A stretch of DNA of 64,000 nucleotides from Paraurantiacibacter namhicola (lineage in GTDB: Bacteria; Pseudomonadota; Alphaproteobacteria; Sphingomonadales; Sphingomonadaceae), in contig NZ_CP016545.1 of assembly GCF_001687545.1 (NCBI RefSeq), positions 1,101,001-1,165,000 of the forward strand. The letters run 5' to 3'. Made by a program: the position numbers and the translations under genes. How positions within the stretch are numbered: the stretch's first letter is position 1; each line of letters opens with the position of its first letter. The notes under the pieces were generated by a model that was given only the letters and a program-made list of their open reading frames with translations, did no database searches and was not told where the DNA came from. This document shows, piece after piece, positions 61,518-64,000 of the stretch.

Positions 61518-61976
61518 TCAGCCGCGCGCTTCGCGGGCCACGGCGTCCAGCACGCCATTGACGAATTTCGCCTCTCGGTCGTCGAAGAAGGCCTTGGCGA
61601 CATCGACATATTCGCTGATCGCGGCGGCCTTGGGCACATCCGCGCGGGCGAGCAGTTCGTAAGCGCCTGCGCGCAGGATCTGCAGCATGGTTTTGTCCAG
61701 CCGGGCCGTGGTCCAGCCCTGGGCAAGCTTGCTGCCCACCAGCGTGTCGATTTCCTCCAGCCGGGCGTCCACACCGCGCACGAGGTCGTCGAAGAAGGCG
61801 ACCTCGGCATCGGCATATTGCGCATCCTCGATCTCGCGGCCGAGGCGGTGCTGGTGAAACTCGTCCAGCAGCTTGGGCAGGGCGGTGCCTTCCATGTGCC
61901 GCTGGTACAGCGCCTGCACGGCGGCGAGGCGGGCGGCGGAGCGGGCGGTGCTGCGTGGGTTGGGTTTATTGCTCAT
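61518..61976 (-). CDS. nusB: Transcription antitermination factor NusB
   Basis: A 152-residue all-helical protein that binds the boxA of rRNA transcripts together with NusE. The N-terminal SAARLAAVQALYQRHM helix and the C-terminal block ELLARADVPKAAAISEYVDV, then FVNGVLDAVARE match the family well. The start at 61976 overlaps the hisD stop by four bases (ATGA), so it is read from the hisG-hisD transcript. The 3' end converges with the nuclease gene. Confidence 0.95.
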   Translation of the reverse strand: MSNKPNPRSTARSAARLAAVQALYQRHMEGTALPKLLDEFHQHRLGREIEDAQYADAEVAFFDDLVRGVDARLEEIDTLVGSKLAQGWTTARLDKTMLQILRAGAYELLARADVPKAAAISEYVDVAKAFFDDREAKFVNGVLDAVAREARG

Positions 61977-63262
61977 TTCAGGCGTAGCTCCACGGATTTG
62001 GCGTGGGCCGGCAGCCCTTCGAGATGCGCCAGCGTGACGGCGGCGGGGCCGATGCTGGCAAGCGATTTTTCGTCCAGCGCGATGAAGCTGGTGCGTTTCA
62101 TGAAGTCCAGCACCGAAAGCCCGCTGGCAAAGCGTGCGCGGCGGCCGGTGGGCAGGACGTGGTTCGGCCCGGCGACGTAATCGCCCACGGCTTCGGGCGT
62201 GTGACGGCCCAGGAAGACACTGCCCGCATGGCGCAGGCCCTTCATCAGCGCTTCGGGATCGGCCACGGCCAGCTCGACATGCTCGGCAGCGAGGCGATTG
62301 GCCAGCGGCAGCGCGTCTTCCAGCGCCTCGACCACGATCAGCGCGCCATTCGCATCCCAGCTTTCGCGCGCGGTGCGATTGGTGGACAGCATGGCGCATT
62401 GCACATCCACGCGATCTTCCACCTGCTCGGCGAAATTCGCATCATCGGTGATGAGGATGGACTGGCTGGTGGGGTCATGCTCCGCCTGGCTCAGCAGGTC
62501 GGCGGCGATCCAGTCCGGATCGTTCTCGCCATCGGCGATGACCAGGATTTCGCTGGGGCCTGCCACCATGTCGATGCCGACGACGCCGTAAAGCTGGCGC
62601 TTGGCTTCGGCCACCCAGGCATTGCCGGGGCCGACCACCACGTCGACCGGCGCGATCCGTTCCGTGCCATAGGCCAGCGCGGCCACGGCCTGTGCCCCGC
62701 CGACGCGCCAGATCTCGTCCACGCCGGCAATATGCGCGGCGGCCAGCACCAGGTCGTTCACTTCGCCCTTCGGTGTGGGCGTGGTCACCACCAGCCGCTC
62801 GACGCCCGCCACCTTCGCCGGGATCGCGTTCATCAGCATGCTGGAGGGATAGGCCGCGCGGCCGCCCGGAACATACAGGCCCGCCGCGTCCACGCCGCGC
62901 CATGTCGCGCCCAGCCGCACGCCGACATCATCCGTGTAATCGCGGTTCGCGGGCAATTGCGCCTCGTGATAGGCGCGAATGCGATCCGCCGCGAGCTGCA
63001 GCGCATCGCGCACGTCGCCGTCAAGCGCCTTGTAGGCAGCCTCGCAGGTGGCGGCGGAAATCTGCCAGTCGTCCTCGCTCGCCGGGGCGAACTTGTCGTA
63101 GCGGATCGTGTATTCGGCCAGGGCGGTATCGCCATGCGCGCGCACGCGGGCAATGATGTCGGCCACGGTGCGGCTTACATCCTCGTCGCTTTCGCGGCGG
63201 CCATCGACCAGCCGGGCGAAGCGCGTCTCGAAATCGGGGTCGGAGTGCTTCAGGCGTTGCAT
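61973..63262 (-). CDS. hisD: Histidinol dehydrogenase
   Basis: A 429-residue zinc enzyme that oxidises histidinol to histidine in two steps. The zinc-ligand region SQAEHDPTSQSILIT (about residues 251-265), the GPNHVLPTG block (about 358-366) and HLEGLPAHAKSVELR at the C-terminus (His ligand) are all present. GGAQAVAALAYGTERI and VVGPGNAWVAEAKRQLYG also match. The start overlaps the hisG stop by one base (TGATG). Context: hisG-hisD-nusB on one transcript. Confidence 0.97.
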   Translation of the reverse strand: MQRLKHSDPDFETRFARLVDGRRESDEDVSRTVADIIARVRAHGDTALAEYTIRYDKFAPASEDDWQISAATCEAAYKALDGDVRDALQLAADRIRAYHEAQLPANRDYTDDVGVRLGATWRGVDAAGLYVPGGRAAYPSSMLMNAIPAKVAGVERLVVTTPTPKGEVNDLVLAAAHIAGVDEIWRVGGAQAVAALAYGTERIAPVDVVVGPGNAWVAEAKRQLYGVVGIDMVAGPSEILVIADGENDPDWIAADLLSQAEHDPTSQSILITDDANFAEQVEDRVDVQCAMLSTNRTARESWDANGALIVVEALEDALPLANRLAAEHVELAVADPEALMKGLRHAGSVFLGRHTPEAVGDYVAGPNHVLPTGRRARFASGLSVLDFMKRTSFIALDEKSLASIGPAAVTLAHLEGLPAHAKSVELRLK

Positions 63263-63930
63263 CAGGCGGCTTCCCCGCGGGCGGCATCGTCGGCGACACG
63301 GCGGAAGGCATCGACCAGCTCCGCCACGCGGGCATCGGTCTTCAGGGCAGCGCGATTGACGATCAGCCGGGCGGAAATGTCCATGATATGCCCGGTTTCC
63401 ACCAGTCCGTTCTGCTTCAGCGTGGTGCCGGTGGAAACGAGGTCCACGATACGGCCCGCAAGGCCCAGCGAGGGCGCAAGCTCCATCGCGCCGTTCAGCT
63501 TCACGCATTCGGCCTGGATGCCCTGCCGCTCGAACCAGCGGCTGGTGATGTTGGGATACTTCGTCGCCACGCGGTAATGGCTGGCATTGCCGGGCGTTGC
63601 AGGCGCGCCGCCGGCAGGTTCTGCCACGGCGAGGTGGCAGTGGCCGATGTCGAGGTCCACCGGGGCGTAAAGCTCCGAATAGGCAAACTCCTCGATCACG
63701 TCGCTACCTACGATACCCGCCTGCGCCGCGCCGAAGGCGACGAAGGTGGCGACATCGAAGGCGCGCACGCGGATCAGGCGCATGTCATCGCGCGTGGTGT
63801 CGAAGCTGAGCGAGCGGTTGGCCTTGTCGTGGAAGCCGTCCTCCGGCACGACGCCGGCACGCGCCATCACGGGCAGCGCCTCGTCCAGGATACGGCCCTT
63901 GGGCACAGCGAAGGTCAGTTCTTGTGGCAT
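63262..63930 (-). CDS. hisG: ATP phosphoribosyltransferase, short form
   Basis: A 222-residue enzyme for the first step of histidine synthesis. The start [20 protein letters not shown], the [20 protein letters not shown] segment and the PRPP loop [16 protein letters not shown] (about residues 170-185) are typical. It lacks the C-terminal ACT-like regulatory domain of long HisG (about 300 residues), so it is the short type that normally needs HisZ as regulatory partner. No hisZ is in the window. The start at 63930 has no clear ribosome-binding site; TTG at 63960 is possible. Confidence 0.94.
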   Translation of the reverse strand: MPQELTFAVPKGRILDEALPVMARAGVVPEDGFHDKANRSLSFDTTRDDMRLIRVRAFDVATFVAFGAAQAGIVGSDVIEEFAYSELYAPVDLDIGHCHLAVAEPAGGAPATPGNASHYRVATKYPNITSRWFERQGIQAECVKLNGAMELAPSLGLAGRIVDLVSTGTTLKQNGLVETGHIMDISARLIVNRAALKTDARVAELVDAFRRVADDAARGEAA

Positions 63931-63973
63931 TGCGCGCGCATGTAGGTTGCAGCAGGGCAAAGGGCAAATACCA

Positions 63974-64000
63974 ATGGCGGGAAAGAGTGCCGGCAGCGGC
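63974..64000 (+). CDS. Possible start of a further gene (cut by the window edge)
   Basis: ATG at 63974 begins MAGKSAGSG and runs off the end; AAAGGG lies about eight bases upstream. Only nine codons are visible, so neither reality nor function can be judged. If real, it would be divergent from hisG. Confidence 0.3.

Overview
The window reads as chromosomal DNA of a high-GC alphaproteobacterium, most likely a sphingomonad of the Erythrobacteraceae type. This is inferred from gene order and families, not from a search. Supporting signs are the ctaC-ctaD-ctaB-ctaG-ctaE oxidase cluster, an FnrL-type regulator, an alphaproteobacterial LexA-like box (GTTC-N7-GTTC), a DUF6768 gene beside an ECF sigma factor, and many 1-13 nt gene overlaps. 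No insertion sequence, prophage, CRISPR array or rRNA gene was seen, and no gap between genes exceeds 300 bases.

Layout, left half. 1-1.9 kb: an ECF sigma factor with a DUF6768 partner, then a winged-helix regulator. 1.9-8.7 kb: asparaginase, tRNA-Val, an FAD monooxygenase, a TlpA-like lipoprotein, argH, a tiny lipoprotein, lysA and a short siroheme-synthase-like protein. 8.8-10.8 kb: a three-gene cassette of unknown function (49-residue peptide, 317-residue protein, cupin-like protein). 10.8-16.4 kb, minus strand: ruvX, a DUF3089 hydrolase, an AI-2E-family permease, lepB, acpS, pdxJ and pyrE. 16.5-22.9 kb: aa3-type cytochrome c oxidase with its heme and copper assembly factors. 22.9-27.7 kb: thrC, an rRNA-methyltransferase-like gene, folB, a degenerate SDR, and moaA, moaD, moaE. 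27.7-29.4 kb: a membrane protein preceded by an FNR box, facing an FnrL-type regulator.

Right half. 29.6-31.2 kb: rplU (with a histone-like tail), rpmA and a GNAT acetyltransferase. 31.3-42.5 kb is the most accessory-looking block: an unknown anchored protein, a response regulator, a sensor kinase, a giant repeat protein of about 1,890 residues and an autotransporter-type barrel protein with a PKD domain. 42.5-44.8 kb: tRNA-Phe, yacG, a reduced RNase E/G, maf and infA. 45-55.9 kb: a TonB-dependent-receptor-like protein with a large Gly/Arg-rich insert, an HI0933-type flavoprotein, uvrC, a tandem CDGSH protein, a secreted protein with two TonB-C-like domains, a TesB-type thioesterase, a cupin/JmjC-like protein and a FemAB/GNAT-like protein. 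56-64 kb: hppA, a desaturase with a small membrane partner, thiL, an S1/P1 nuclease, nusB, hisD and hisG.

Most of the window is housekeeping. The best candidates for undescribed biology are the 8.8-10.8 kb peptide cassette and the 31-42.5 kb surface-protein block. Functions there are inference; the domain and gene-order observations come directly from the sequence.
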